From NCBI RefSeq assembly GCF_024171895.1, contig NZ_JAMTCQ010000012.1, forward strand, positions 244,283-308,282: DNA of 64,000 nucleotides, in the 5' to 3' direction. A model generated the notes under the pieces. That model saw only the letters and a program-made list of their open reading frames with translations. It did not search any database and was not told the DNA's origin. Origin of the DNA: Prauserella halophila (GTDB taxonomy: Bacteria > Actinomycetota > Actinomycetes > Mycobacteriales > Pseudonocardiaceae). Below are positions 33,583 to 41,510 of this stretch, piece after piece (the stretch's first letter is position 1; each line of letters begins with the position of its first letter). The position numbers and the translations under genes were made by a program.

Positions 33583-34122
33583 GTGAACGACTGGAACATC
33601 GCAGGGACGCTCATCGTGCAGGAAGTCACCGAGCGTCCCGACCTCGTCGCCGAACCGGTCGCGGACGCGCTCGACTCCGTCAAGGCGCCGGTCGGTATCG
33701 CCGAGATCGACCCGGAGCTGGCCGACACCGCCGCGTTCTGCGAGGCCTACTCGTCGCCGCTCGAGGCGTCCGCCAACTGCGTCGTCGTCGCGGGCAAACG
33801 CGCGGGCGAGGTGCGCTACGCCGCCGTGCTCGTGCTCGCGACGACCCGTGCCGACGTCAACAACGTCGTCCGCAGGCACATGGACGTGCGCAAGCTGTCG
33901 TTCGCTCCGGCCGGCGAGGCTGTCGAGCTGACGAACATGGCCTACGGCGGCATCACCCCGATCGGCCTGCCCTCGGACTGGCCGATCCTCATCGATGCCG
34001 CCGTCGCGCAGGCGCCGGAACTCATCGTGGGCAGCGGTATCCGGGGCAGCAAGCTGCTCGTCACCGGGACGGCACTCGCCTCGCTGCCGGGCGCCGAGGT
34101 CATCGAGGGCCTCGCGCAGTAG
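33583..34122 (+). CDS. YbaK/ProX-type aminoacyl-tRNA deacylase domain protein
   Basis: 179 residues, one YbaK/EbsC domain as in trans-editing enzymes that clear mischarged Pro- or Cys-tRNA. Recognisable elements are ANCVVVAGKRAGEVRYAAVL, ADVNNVVRRHMDVRKLSFAP and the late segment VGSGIRGSKLLVTG. The catalytic lysine expected in KR/K(A)G contexts is plausible in AGKRAG. GTG 33583 follows TACGGT (33571-33576) by six bases, so a leaderless start is likely. Substrate not determined. Confidence 0.83.
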   Translation: MNDWNIAGTLIVQEVTERPDLVAEPVADALDSVKAPVGIAEIDPELADTAAFCEAYSSPLEASANCVVVAGKRAGEVRYAAVLVLATTRADVNNVVRRHMDVRKLSFAPAGEAVELTNMAYGGITPIGLPSDWPILIDAAVAQAPELIVGSGIRGSKLLVTGTALASLPGAEVIEGLAQ

Positions 34123-34178
34123 AACCGGGTTCGCGCGCACCGCCCGCGGACCCGGCCATCGATCACCAGGGAGAGCAC

Positions 34179-34619
34179 ATGGGACAGGTCACCGCCACTA
34201 CCGAGCGGACGATCGACGCGCCCGCCGACACGGTGCGCACGCTCGTCGCCGACTATGCCGACACCAGACCGAAGATCCTCACCGAGGCCTACCGTGACTA
34301 CGCCGTCAGCGAGGGCGGCACGGGTGCGGGCACGGTCGCGGCCTGGAAGCTGCAGGCCACGTCGAAGCGCGTACGGGATGTCGCCGCCACGGTCACCGAG
34401 CCGAAACCCGGCACGATCGTGGAGACCGATGCCAACTCGAGCATGGTCACCACGTGGACCGTCGCCGAGGCCGGCGACAAGTCGACCGTCCGCATCGAGA
34501 CCACCTGGCAGGGTGCAGGCGGCATCGGCGGCTTCTTCGAGAAAACGTTCGCGCCCGGCGGACTCAAGCGTATCTACGACGGTGTGCTCGACAATCTGGA
34601 AAAGGTGGCCACAGCATGA
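34179..34619 (+). CDS. SRPBCC (polyketide cyclase/START-like) family protein
   Basis: 146 residues, a single SRPBCC ligand-binding fold: TTERTIDAPADTVRTLVADY at the start, a central beta sheet (TIVETDANSSMVTTWTV) and a C-terminal helix (APGGLKRIYDGVLDNLEK). Members bind hydrophobic ligands or act as coenzyme/aromatase-like proteins. CAGGGAGAGC precedes ATG 34179. Its stop overlaps the start of the oxidoreductase gene (ATGA). Confidence 0.87.
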   Translation: MGQVTATTERTIDAPADTVRTLVADYADTRPKILTEAYRDYAVSEGGTGAGTVAAWKLQATSKRVRDVAATVTEPKPGTIVETDANSSMVTTWTVAEAGDKSTVRIETTWQGAGGIGGFFEKTFAPGGLKRIYDGVLDNLEKVATA

Positions 34620-35629
34620 CGGGGACAGCTGACAACGCGGTCGAGATCCGGCTCACCGAGCGGCCGCACGGTGAGCCGACGATGGCGAACTTCGAGATCG
34701 CCGACGTCGACGTTCCGCAGCCCGGGCCCGGCCAGGCGCTGGTGCGCAACTCGTGGCTGTCGGTCGACCCGTACATGCGCGGCCGGATGAGCTCGGCGAA
34801 GTCGTACGCGGCGCCGTACGAGGTGGGCGAGGTCATGACGGGCGGTGCGGTCGGCGAGGTCGTCGCGTCGAACGTCGACGGGCTCGCGGTCGGCGACACC
34901 GTGCTGCACCAGCTCGGGTGGCGTACCCACGCGCTCGTCGATGCCGACAACGCAGCGAAGATCGATCCCACGGTGGCGCCCGCGCCGGCGTATCTCGGGG
35001 TGCTCGGCATGCCGGGGCTGACGGCCTACGCGGGGCTGTTCGACGTGGCGCAGCTGCGTGAAGGCGACGTCGTGTTCGTGTCCGGCGCCGCGGGTGCGGT
35101 CGGGTCGATGGTCGGCCAACTGGCGAAGCTGCGCGGCGCGTCGCGGGTCATCGGCAGCGCCGGGTCCGCCGAAAAGGTGCGGTGGCTCACCGACGAGATC
35201 GGGTTCGACGCCGCGTTCAACTACAAGGACGGTCCCGTCGCCGACCAGCTGGAGGCGGCCGCGCCGGACGGCGTCGACGTCTACTTCGACAATGTCGGCG
35301 GGGAACACCTCGAGGCCGCCATCGGGTCGCTGAACCTCGGTGGGCGGATCGCGATCTGCGGGATGATCTCGCAGTACAACGCGACCGAGCCGCAGCCGGG
35401 GCCGCGCAACCTGACCCAGTTCATCGCCAAGCGGATCACGATGCGCGGTTTCCTGGTGGGCGACCACCTCGATGCGCGGCCGCGGTTCATCGAGGACGTG
35501 GCACCGCTCGTCGGGGACGGGTCGATCCGCTACAGCGAGACCGTCGTCGACGGCATCCGCAGCGCTCCGCAGGCGTTCCTGGACCTGCTCGGAGGCTCCA
35601 ACACGGGCAAGATGCTCGTCCGCGTGTGA
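34616..35629 (+). CDS. NADP-dependent medium-chain oxidoreductase, zinc-free (CurA/leukotriene reductase type)
   Basis: 337 residues. Features are SVDPYMRGRMS near residue 55, the nucleotide loop VSGAAGAVGSMVGQLAKL, YFDNVGGEHLEAA and GMISQYN. This is the pattern of 2-alkenal / curcumin / prostaglandin reductases, which reduce C=C bonds of enones with NADPH. No zinc-binding cysteines are present. Coupled to the SRPBCC gene by an ATGA overlap. The physiological substrate is not evident. Confidence 0.9.
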   Translation: MTGTADNAVEIRLTERPHGEPTMANFEIADVDVPQPGPGQALVRNSWLSVDPYMRGRMSSAKSYAAPYEVGEVMTGGAVGEVVASNVDGLAVGDTVLHQLGWRTHALVDADNAAKIDPTVAPAPAYLGVLGMPGLTAYAGLFDVAQLREGDVVFVSGAAGAVGSMVGQLAKLRGASRVIGSAGSAEKVRWLTDEIGFDAAFNYKDGPVADQLEAAAPDGVDVYFDNVGGEHLEAAIGSLNLGGRIAICGMISQYNATEPQPGPRNLTQFIAKRITMRGFLVGDHLDARPRFIEDVAPLVGDGSIRYSETVVDGIRSAPQAFLDLLGGSNTGKMLVRV

Positions 35630-35642
35630 GACGGTGGCAGAG

Positions 35643-35685
35643 CGGCGCCGAAGTGCATGCATTTCGGCGCCGATCTTGCTACGGT
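35643..35685. promoter_or_regulatory. 30-bp palindrome and leaderless promoter of the vapBC operon
   Basis: CGGCGCCGAA (35643-35652) and TTCGGCGCCG (35663-35672) flank a central TGCATGCA, giving a 30-bp palindrome with a single asymmetric pair. TACGGT (35680-35685) follows and ends six bases before ATG 35692. The palindrome covers the expected -35, fitting toxin-antitoxin autorepression; it could also act as a terminator for the oxidoreductase. Confidence 0.75.
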
Positions 35686-35691
35686 GACTCC

Positions 35692-35931
35692 ATGACCACC
35701 ATCCAGGTCAAAGACCTGCCGGATGAGGTCGCCGAGGTCTTCCGTCGGCGAGCTGCTGAGGCGGGACAGTCACTGCAGGCGTACATGCGCCAATACCTCA
35801 TCGACGCTGCGCGTGAGCGTGCGAAGGCCGACTACGTCCGGGCCGTCGAGGAGAACCTCGCAGCGAGCACGACGCCGGGGGCGACGGCGGGGTCCATCGA
35901 CGAGGTGCTTCGCGAGGCGCGTGGCGCGTGA
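35692..35931 (+). CDS. vapB: FitA/VapB-like antitoxin (ribbon-helix-helix)
   Basis: 79 residues. The RHH strand TIQVKDLPDEVAEVFRRRAAE is written here in part (TTIQVKDLPDEVAEVF), followed by GQSLQAYMRQYLIDAA. The C-terminal tail (TAGSIDEVLREARGA) is the usual toxin-wrapping peptide. It neutralises the PIN toxin encoded next and represses the operon with it. Six bases separate the -10 from ATG 35692 (leaderless). Overlaps the toxin start (GTGA). Confidence 0.9.
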   Translation: MTTIQVKDLPDEVAEVFRRRAAEAGQSLQAYMRQYLIDAARERAKADYVRAVEENLAASTTPGATAGSIDEVLREARGA

Positions 35932-36332
35932 CGGCGAGTGAGTACGTCGTCGACGCGTCGGCTCTCGTCGCAGCGTTGACGCGGAAGGACGGCGTCGGCA
36001 CGGCGGTGCGGAAGCTGCTCGCCGACAGCCGGGTGCATGCGCCGTATCTGATCGACGCCGAGGTTGGCCAGGCACTGCGAGCCCTCGAGCGGCGCGGCGA
36101 GGTCACCGCGGATGAGGCGTCGACCGGCCTGCGGGCGCTGCGTGGGCTCGTGGACGAGCGGTACGACCAGGTGGTCTTATTGGAACGGACCTGGTCGTTG
36201 CGGCACACGATCACGTTCTACGACGGGCTCTACGTCGTGCTCGCTTCTGCGTTGGACATGTCCCTGCTGACCGGTGACGCGCGGCTGAGCAACGCGCCAG
36301 GGCTGGACTGCAAGGTCGAACTGCTCCGCTGA
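35928..36332 (+). CDS. vapC: PIN-domain VapC-like toxin ribonuclease
   Basis: 134 residues, one PIN domain. The conserved acidic residues are visible: YVVDASALVAAL (first Asp), IDAEVGQAL (Glu), FYDGLYVVLASAL (Asp) and LLTGDARLSNA (final Asp). VapC toxins cleave tRNA or rRNA with Mg2+. GTG 35928 overlaps the antitoxin stop. All catalytic residues are present, so the toxin appears functional. Confidence 0.9.
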   Translation: MTASEYVVDASALVAALTRKDGVGTAVRKLLADSRVHAPYLIDAEVGQALRALERRGEVTADEASTGLRALRGLVDERYDQVVLLERTWSLRHTITFYDGLYVVLASALDMSLLTGDARLSNAPGLDCKVELLR

Positions 36333-36339
36333 CGCCGAC

Positions 36340-36510
36340 CGGCGCTTCCGCGGGCTCGGCAGTGCCCCGTTTCGGCTGCTGCTTCCCCGTTCGGCGGGCG
36401 CTTCCCTGTTTCGAGGGCGCTGCTTTGTTTCGAGGGCGTTGCTCGATTCGGCTGGCGCTGCCCGATTCCGGGTACTGTCTTGTTTCGAGGGCGCTGCCCG
36501 ATTCCGACAG
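36340..36510. repeat. Imperfect tandem repeats (TTTCGAGGGCGCTGC type, 18-21 bp)
   Basis: At least six degenerate units containing GTTTCGAGGGCGCTGC or CGATTCSGGC run through the gap after vapC. The gap 36333-36711 shows no gene. Confidence 0.7.
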
Positions 36511-36582
36511 TGGTCGCCGCCGGTTCGCGAGCGTCTCGGGACCGCGAACCGGCGGCGCGTCTCGTAGGCCGATGCCGCTGAT

Positions 36583-36712
36583 GCCCCGAAGGGACCCTTG
36601 GGGGCACTCAACGCCACAGATCTTCCCTTCGCGCCCGTCGTGATCGTCTGGACCGCGAGGGGAGGATTCGGGGCATTCAACGCCCCGAAGGTGCCCTTCG
36701 GGGCGCCACCAT
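36583..36712. repeat. Hairpin repeats of the GGGGCATTCAACGCCCC / CCCCGAAGGTGCCC family
   Basis: Two copies: near 36583-36615 (GCCCCGAAGGGACCC then TTGGGGGCACTCAACGCC) and 36667-36708 (GGGGCATTCAACGCCCC then GAAGGTGCCCTTCGGGGC). Each forms GC-rich stems and they could end transcription of the convergent vapC and formyltransferase genes. The same family recurs at 51660. Confidence 0.75.
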
Positions 36713-37659
36713 CACGGATGGGACGTCAGGTAGCCGCCCATCTTCGTGAAGAACTCCGTGCCGGTGTACTCGGTGCCGTCCTCGGTGCGCAGGCGCTCGA
36801 TCCGCAGTCCGTGGTTCCGGCCGAAGCGCGCATCGGCGCCCGCGACGATCACCACGCCCGTGCCCTCGGGGTAAAAGATGCGCCCCGGGGTGCCGCCGTA
36901 CCGGCCGTCGGACACCGACGCCTCGAGGATGCGGATCCGCTCGCCCCTGTGGAACGTGTACGCATTGGGATACGGGTCGGCCAATGCGCGCACCAGCCGG
37001 TCGAGGTCGTCGGCGGGCCAGCTCCAGTCGATGCGGCTGTCCTCGAGCGAACGTTTGTGGAAGAAGCTGGCCTTCGATCGGTCCTGCGGAATCCGGTCGG
37101 TGCGGCCCGCCGCGATGAACTCCAGCGCCTCCGCCACCAGCGGTTCGATCAGCTCGACCGTGGCGTGGACCAGCTCGATCGCGGTGTCCCGCGGGCCGAC
37201 CGGTACGGACTTCTGCCCGACGATCGGGCCCGCGTCGAGCTCCTCGTTCATCATGTGGGCGGTCACGCCGACCTCGGATTCGCCGTTGATGAGCGCCCAG
37301 ATGATCGGCGAGAACCCAGCGTAGGCGGGCAACAGCGAGTCGTGGACGTTGAGCGTGCCGTGCGTGGGCAGGTCGAAGATCTCCGGCGGCAGCCAGGTGC
37401 GCCAGTTGTTGGCGACGATGAGGTCGGGTGCCGCTTCTCCGAGCTTGTCGACGAGCGCGTCGTCGGGGCGGTGGGCGAGGACCGCTTCGACACCGTTCTC
37501 CCTGGCGAGGTCCTCGACGGAGTCGGCCAGGATCCGTTCGTAGGCGTGTTCGGACTTCGGGTGCGTGACGACCATCGCCACCTCCACGTGCTCCGAATCG
37601 AGCAGCGCACGCAGGGTGCGATGCCCCCACGTCTGGTAGCCGAACATGACGACCCGCAT
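36712..37659 (-). CDS. Formyltransferase of hydroxamate siderophore biosynthesis
   Basis: 315 residues, Met-tRNA formyltransferase-like: N-terminal folate domain (VVMFGYQTWGHRTLRALLDS; VANNWRTWLPPEIF; NVHDSLLPAYAGFSPIIWAL; catalytic Asn-His-Asp set visible as NVHDSLLP and ELDAGPIV) followed by a C-terminal oligonucleotide-fold-like part. True fmt genes sit with def; this one diverges from an ornithine/lysine N-hydroxylase and shares iron boxes, so it most likely N-formylates N5-hydroxyornithine using formyl-THF, as in erythrochelin- or coelichelin-type pathways. purU nearby also uses formyl-THF. Confidence 0.87.
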   Translation of the reverse strand: MRVVMFGYQTWGHRTLRALLDSEHVEVAMVVTHPKSEHAYERILADSVEDLARENGVEAVLAHRPDDALVDKLGEAAPDLIVANNWRTWLPPEIFDLPTHGTLNVHDSLLPAYAGFSPIIWALINGESEVGVTAHMMNEELDAGPIVGQKSVPVGPRDTAIELVHATVELIEPLVAEALEFIAAGRTDRIPQDRSKASFFHKRSLEDSRIDWSWPADDLDRLVRALADPYPNAYTFHRGERIRILEASVSDGRYGGTPGRIFYPEGTGVVIVAGADARFGRNHGLRIERLRTEDGTEYTGTEFFTKMGGYLTSHP

Positions 37660-37695
37660 CGGTCCTCCGTAACGTCGTGAGCGAAACAGGGCTAG

Positions 37696-37798
37696 TGAAG
37701 CAAGGCTTACCTAATCTGGCAAGTCCTCACTCTGGAGTCGAAGATCACCCTCGAAAGGCCTAACTGAGGCTCACCTTAGTTAGGTTAGGGTAGCCTCT
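37696..37798. promoter_or_regulatory. Divergent iron-box promoter region (three IdeR/DmdR-like sites)
   Basis: Against the 19-bp consensus TTAGGTTAGGCTAACCTAA, the best site is at 37780-37798 (16 of 19). A second at 37696-37714 matches 14 of 19 (right half GCTTACCTAA), and a third near 37760-37778 matches 13. They lie between the formyltransferase and hydroxylase genes, so both should be repressed by iron-loaded IdeR/DmdR1. Confidence 0.85.
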
Positions 37799-37826
37799 GT
37801 CTGACTGTCTCGGCGATAGGACTGGT

Positions 37827-39143
37827 ATGACACAGGGGTTCGCAGACGATGTACTGGTGTACGACCTGGTCGGTGTGGGTTTCGGGCCGTCGAACCTGGC
37901 TCTGGCCGTCGCCGTTGCCGAGTACAACGAGGGCGCCGCCGAGCCGGTCACGGCGCAGTTCCTCGAGAAGCAGGGTTCGTTCGGCTGGCACCGCGGCATG
38001 CTCGTCGACGACGCCACCATGCAAGTGTCGTTCCTCAAGGACCTTGCCACACTGCGGAATCCGACGAGCCGGTTCAGTTTTCTGTCCTATCTGCACGATC
38101 GCGGACGGCTCGTCGAATTCGTCAACCACAAGACGCTGTTCCCGCTGCGGGCCGAATTCCACGACTACTTCGAGTGGTCGGCCGCGCAGGTGGGCGACCT
38201 GGTCTCGTACGGCAGCGAGGTCGTCGCCGTCGAGCCGGTGTTCGACGGCGACGAGATCGTCTGCGTCGATGTGCGCACCTCGTGCGCAACGGTGTACCGG
38301 GCGCGCAACGTCGTGCTGGCGACGGGATTGCGGCCGCGGGTGCCCGACGGCGCCGTGCTGTCCGATCGGATCTGGCACAACAGCGAACTGCTGCAGCGGG
38401 TGCCGTCCGTGCAGGGCGATGCGCGGCGGTTCGTCGTGGTCGGCGCGGGACAGAGCGCAGCCGAGGTGACGGCCCATCTGCACTCGACGTTTCCGGCCGC
38501 CGAGGTGTGCGCGGTGTTCTCCCGCTTCGGCTACAGCCCGTCCGATGACAGCCCGCTCGCCAACCGGATCTTCGACCCGGCGTCGGTCGACGAGTTCTTC
38601 GGCGCGCCCGAGGACGTCAAGGACCGCCTGATGGACTACCACGCCAACACGAACTACTCCGTCGTGGACCTGGAACTCATCGAGGACCTGTACCGGCGGC
38701 TGTATCGCGAGCGGGTACTCGGGCACGAGCGGTTGCGTTTCTTCCACGCCTCACGCGCGACCGACGTGGTCGAGGCCGCGGGCGGCGTGCGGACGACGGT
38801 GGAATCGCTCAGCACCGGGGAGAAGTCGGTGCTCGACGCCGACGTCGTCGTCTACGCCACCGGATACCTGCCCGCCGACGTCGACGCCCAACTCGACGGG
38901 CTGGCGCCGCACGTCACGAGGGACCCCGCGGGCAGGCCGCGGGTCGAGCGTGACTACCGGGTGCACGGCGGCGCGGCCCTGTCGGCCGGTGTGTACCTGC
39001 AGGGCGGCGCCACCGAGCACACGCACGGCATCACGTCGTCGCTGCTGTCGAACAACGCGATCCGCTCCGGTGAGATCCTCGATTCCGTCCTGCAGCGCCG
39101 CCGTTGCGGCGTGCCGGCGGAGTTCGCCGTCAGCGGGCCGTGA
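37827..39143 (+). CDS. L-ornithine/L-lysine N-monooxygenase (siderophore)
   Basis: 438 residues, flavin N-hydroxylating monooxygenase. FAD motif GVGFGPSNLALAVAV, substrate/flavin segment FLKDLATLRNPTSRFSFLSYL, NADPH motif VVGAGQSAAEV and ATGYLP near the C-terminus, all typical of IucD/PvdA/SidA. The LHDRGRLVEFVNHK region and the paired formyltransferase favour ornithine. It makes the hydroxamate iron ligand. Transcribed from the iron-box region; MbtH follows after 95 bp. Confidence 0.93.
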   Translation: MTQGFADDVLVYDLVGVGFGPSNLALAVAVAEYNEGAAEPVTAQFLEKQGSFGWHRGMLVDDATMQVSFLKDLATLRNPTSRFSFLSYLHDRGRLVEFVNHKTLFPLRAEFHDYFEWSAAQVGDLVSYGSEVVAVEPVFDGDEIVCVDVRTSCATVYRARNVVLATGLRPRVPDGAVLSDRIWHNSELLQRVPSVQGDARRFVVVGAGQSAAEVTAHLHSTFPAAEVCAVFSRFGYSPSDDSPLANRIFDPASVDEFFGAPEDVKDRLMDYHANTNYSVVDLELIEDLYRRLYRERVLGHERLRFFHASRATDVVEAAGGVRTTVESLSTGEKSVLDADVVVYATGYLPADVDAQLDGLAPHVTRDPAGRPRVERDYRVHGGAALSAGVYLQGGATEHTHGITSSLLSNNAIRSGEILDSVLQRRRCGVPAEFAVSGP

Positions 39144-39241
39144 GGGACGCGGCGTTGCGGTCGTCGAGGATCGGCCACCGGAGCGCGGTCACCGAGCACA
39201 GGCCACACGGAAACTGGTCACACGGACATGAGGAGTGAATG

Positions 39242-39433
39242 ATGAATCCGTTCGAGGACAACGAAGGTCGGTTCTACGTGCTCGTCAACGACGAGGACCA
39301 GCATTCGCTGTGGCCGTCGTTCGTGGACGTTCCGGCCGGCTGGCGCGTCGCGTTCGGCGAGGACAGCCGCGAGGCCTGCCTGCGTTACGTCGATGCACGG
39401 TGGACCGACCTCCGCCCCGCGAGTATCCGCTAG
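39242..39433 (+). CDS. mbtH: MbtH-like NRPS chaperone
   Basis: 63 residues (64 if ATG 39239 is used). Complete family signature: [33 protein letters not shown] and the Trp/Asp-rich end [10 protein letters not shown]. MbtH proteins activate adenylation domains of nonribosomal peptide synthetases. The cognate NRPS is not in the window, so the locus is split or the partner acts in trans. GAGGAG lies six bases before ATG 39242. Its stop overlaps that of the convergent gdx gene. Confidence 0.93.
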   Translation: MNPFEDNEGRFYVLVNDEDQHSLWPSFVDVPAGWRVAFGEDSREACLRYVDARWTDLRPASIR

Positions 39434-39744
39434 CTCACGGCTTTCAAACCGACGACGCAGCCGATGATGCCGACGAGGAACAGCACCTTCAGCGGGGAGA
39501 TCGCCTCGTCGCCGGTCGCCATGGCGTAGACGACCGTGCCGACGGCACCGACCGCGACCCACACGGCGTAGGCGGTGCCGGTCGGCAGGCCGCGCATCGC
39601 GTACGCGAGCCCGGCCATGCTCACCGCGAGCGCGACGAAGAACACCGCCGACGGCCATAGCCTGGTGAAACCCGCGGTCTTGCCCAGTGCGGTGGCCCAG
39701 ACGGCTTCGAACAGCCCCGACACGATCAGAATCAGCCACGACAT
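39430..39744 (-). CDS. gdx: Gdx (SugE) guanidinium exporter, SMR family
   Basis: 104 residues, four transmembrane helices. Glu13 in TM1 ([12 protein letters not shown]) is the essential substrate/proton site; [26 protein letters not shown] and GDEAIS match the Gdx (SugE) subtype rather than Qac drug exporters. Works as an antiparallel dimer exchanging guanidinium for protons. ATG 39744 is supported by AAAGGGG six bases upstream and by the guanidine-III riboswitch just before it. An in-frame extension to 39825 would translate the riboswitch and is rejected. Confidence 0.93.
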   Translation of the reverse strand: MSWLILIVSGLFEAVWATALGKTAGFTRLWPSAVFFVALAVSMAGLAYAMRGLPTGTAYAVWVAVGAVGTVVYAMATGDEAISPLKVLFLVGIIGCVVGLKAVS

Positions 39745-39760
39745 GGCAGGCCCCTTTCGG

Positions 39761-39802
39761 CGGCCGTCTTGTCGCGCTTCCGGGTACGGCTCCCTCGTCC
39801 GG
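39761..39802 (-). promoter_or_regulatory. Guanidine-III (ykkC-III) riboswitch
   Basis: On the minus strand the sequence reads CCGGACGAGG, GAGCCGTACCCGG, then GCGACAAGACGGC. These are the conserved pseudoknot strands of ykkC-III (CCGGACGAGG..GCCGUACCCGG..GACAAGACGGC), as known from Thermobifida. It ends four bases before the ribosome site of gdx, so guanidine binding should free translation. Confidence 0.93.
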
Positions 39803-39831
39803 AAACCCTCGCTCGGGTTCAGCATCCCATT

Positions 39832-40262
39832 TTACCTGCTCAGCGCCGTGGCGGCTGCGAGCCCGATCACCATGGTGCTCGACGCCACAGTCGTCATCAG
39901 CCGTCCCCGCGGGCCCGAGACGATGCGGCCCGGTGCCGAGCCCGCGGCCACCAGTGCGAGTTGCCAGCTCGCCGGCGCCGCGAACACGACGGCGACGAAC
40001 ACCACCGGCGGTCCAGGATCCTCCGGACCGGCGCCGCCGCCGAGGACGAGCGCCGCGAAGTAGGTGAGCGTGGTCGGGTTCAGGCACGTGATCGCCAGCA
40101 ACACGGCGTAGGCGCCTCCGGGTGTGGCCGGCGTTCCCCGCGCCGGCTGCGTGGCCCGTGGGCGGGATCGTTGCCGATACTCGGCGACAGCCGACCCCGT
40201 GATCGTCACGGCGATCGCCACCAGCACCGCCCCGGTCACGGCTGCGTGGTGGTCGGGCGACG
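39832..40262 (-). pseudogene. LysE-family exporter remnant, N-terminus missing
   Basis: The preserved part carries the LysE/RhtB second half: LLAITCLNPTTLTYFAALVL, VFAAPASWQLALVAAG and a final hydrophobic helix. The first ~70 residues (TM1-TM2 with the family's PVGP-type motif) are absent. Upstream, the frame runs into two copies of the 21-bp repeat, which encode GPCCVFQGPCCVFQ-like nonsense. The truncation point therefore coincides with the repeat array. No start codon in a sensible place remains. Confidence 0.8.
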
Positions 40263-40330
40263 GGCGGGAGCAACACGGCCCCTGGAAAACGCAACACGGG
40301 CCCTGGAAAACGCAACACGGGCCGGCGTGG
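40263..40330. repeat. 21-bp repeat array (GCAACACGGSCCCTGGAAAA), three copies
   Basis: Three copies of the GCAACACGG core spaced 21 bp apart lie between the truncated LysE gene and the iron-regulated permease promoter. They match the arrays at 46562, 47590, 48287 and 49049. Confidence 0.9.
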
Positions 40331-40355
40331 GGAGGCACACGTCGAGGTGCGGCAC

Positions 40356-40374
40356 TCGATTGGTTAGCCTCACC
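40356..40374 (+). promoter_or_regulatory. Iron box upstream of the FecCD permease operon
   Basis: The sequence ATTGGTTAGCCTCACCTTA matches the IdeR/DmdR consensus at 14 of 19 positions. It ends two to three bases before ATG 40377, so repressor bound here would block initiation directly. Confidence 0.72.
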
Positions 40375-40376
40375 TT

Positions 40377-41510
40377 ATGCCGTCGACCGCCGGGGCCGCA
40401 GCCGAACCCGGAACACGCACCGCGCCCGCACCGGGCGGTGGGTCCGCCACCCGGGGGTCCACCACGCCAGGGTCCACCACGCCAGGGCCCAGTACGCGAG
40501 GGGCCGGTACGCGGGGGACCGTCGCGCGCGGCGCCGGGCTGGCGGTGGCTGTCGGCGTACTGTTCCTCCTCGCGCTGGCGAGTGTGTGGTTCGGGTCGAA
40601 GGGGATCCCGCTGCTGCAGACGTGGGACGTGCTGTGGCACAACGACGGCTCCGACGAAGCCGTGGTCATCCACGAGTACCGCATCCCGCGCACGATCCTG
40701 GCCATGCTCGTCGGCGCGAGCCTCGGCCTCGCGGGCGCGCTCATGCAGGCGCTCACCCGCAACCCGCTCGCCGACCCCGGGCTGCTCGGCATCACGATGG
40801 GCGCCTCGACCGGCGTCGCACTGGCGCTCACCTACCTCGGCATCACGACCGTCCTCGGCTACGTGTGGCTGGCCTTCGCTGGCGCCGCCGTCGCCAGCGT
40901 CGTCGTCTACGCCCTCGGCAGCACAGGTGCGCGAGGGGCAACGCCGGAACGTCTCGTCGTCGCGGGCGCCGCCGTCACCGCGGTGCTGTTCGCCGTCAAC
41001 AGCGGGCTCATGCTCACCGCCCCGGACGCGTTCGAGGAGTTCCGCCGGTGGCAGGTCGGGTCGTTGTCCGGCCGCCACTACGACGTCCTGCTGCCGGTGC
41101 TGCCGTTCATGGCCGTCGGCGTCGTGGCGGCCATGCTGCTGATGCGCCCGCTCAACGCCCTGGCCATGGGCGACGACCTCGGCCGCGCGCTCGGCGCCCA
41201 TCCCGACCGCATCCGCATCGCGGGAGCCGTCGCGATCACGCTGCTGTGCGGCGCCGCGACGGCCGCCGTCGGGCCGATCGGGTTCGTCGGACTCGCCGTG
41301 CCGCACGTCGCCCGCTTCGTCGCCGGACCCGATCAGCGCTGGGTACTGCCGTACTCGCTGGTACTCGCGCCCGCACTGCTCGTCGGCGCCGACCTGGTGG
41401 GCCGCGTCATCGCACCGCCCGCGGAGATCCAGGTCGGCATCGTCACCGCCGTGCTCGGTGTCCCGGTGTTCCTCGCCCTGTGCCGCAAGCGAAAGCTGTC
41501 CTCGCTGTGA
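40377..41510 (+). CDS. FecCD-family ferric-siderophore ABC permease (subunit 1)
   Basis: 377 residues. A ~50-residue Thr/Pro/Gly-rich N-terminal leader with TRGSTTPGSTTPG repeats precedes about nine to ten transmembrane helices. Family features: RIPRTILAMLVGASLGLAGA, QALTRNPLADPGLLGI and GPIGFVGLAVPHVAR (the ATPase-coupling region). Imports ferric siderophore with the second permease and ATPase. The lipoprotein binding component is not in the window. Its stop overlaps the next GTG. Confidence 0.92.
   Translation: MPSTAGAAAEPGTRTAPAPGGGSATRGSTTPGSTTPGPSTRGAGTRGTVARGAGLAVAVGVLFLLALASVWFGSKGIPLLQTWDVLWHNDGSDEAVVIHEYRIPRTILAMLVGASLGLAGALMQALTRNPLADPGLLGITMGASTGVALALTYLGITTVLGYVWLAFAGAAVASVVVYALGSTGARGATPERLVVAGAAVTAVLFAVNSGLMLTAPDAFEEFRRWQVGSLSGRHYDVLLPVLPFMAVGVVAAMLLMRPLNALAMGDDLGRALGAHPDRIRIAGAVAITLLCGAATAAVGPIGFVGLAVPHVARFVAGPDQRWVLPYSLVLAPALLVGADLVGRVIAPPAEIQVGIVTAVLGVPVFLALCRKRKLSSL

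Noticed and set aside
36712-37659. Methionyl-tRNA formyltransferase fmt
   Set aside because: No def neighbour; iron boxes and the divergent N-hydroxylase point to a siderophore formyltransferase.
39745-39825. N-terminal extension of the Gdx gene
   Set aside because: It would translate the guanidine-III riboswitch; the internal ATG has a ribosome site and matches the family length.
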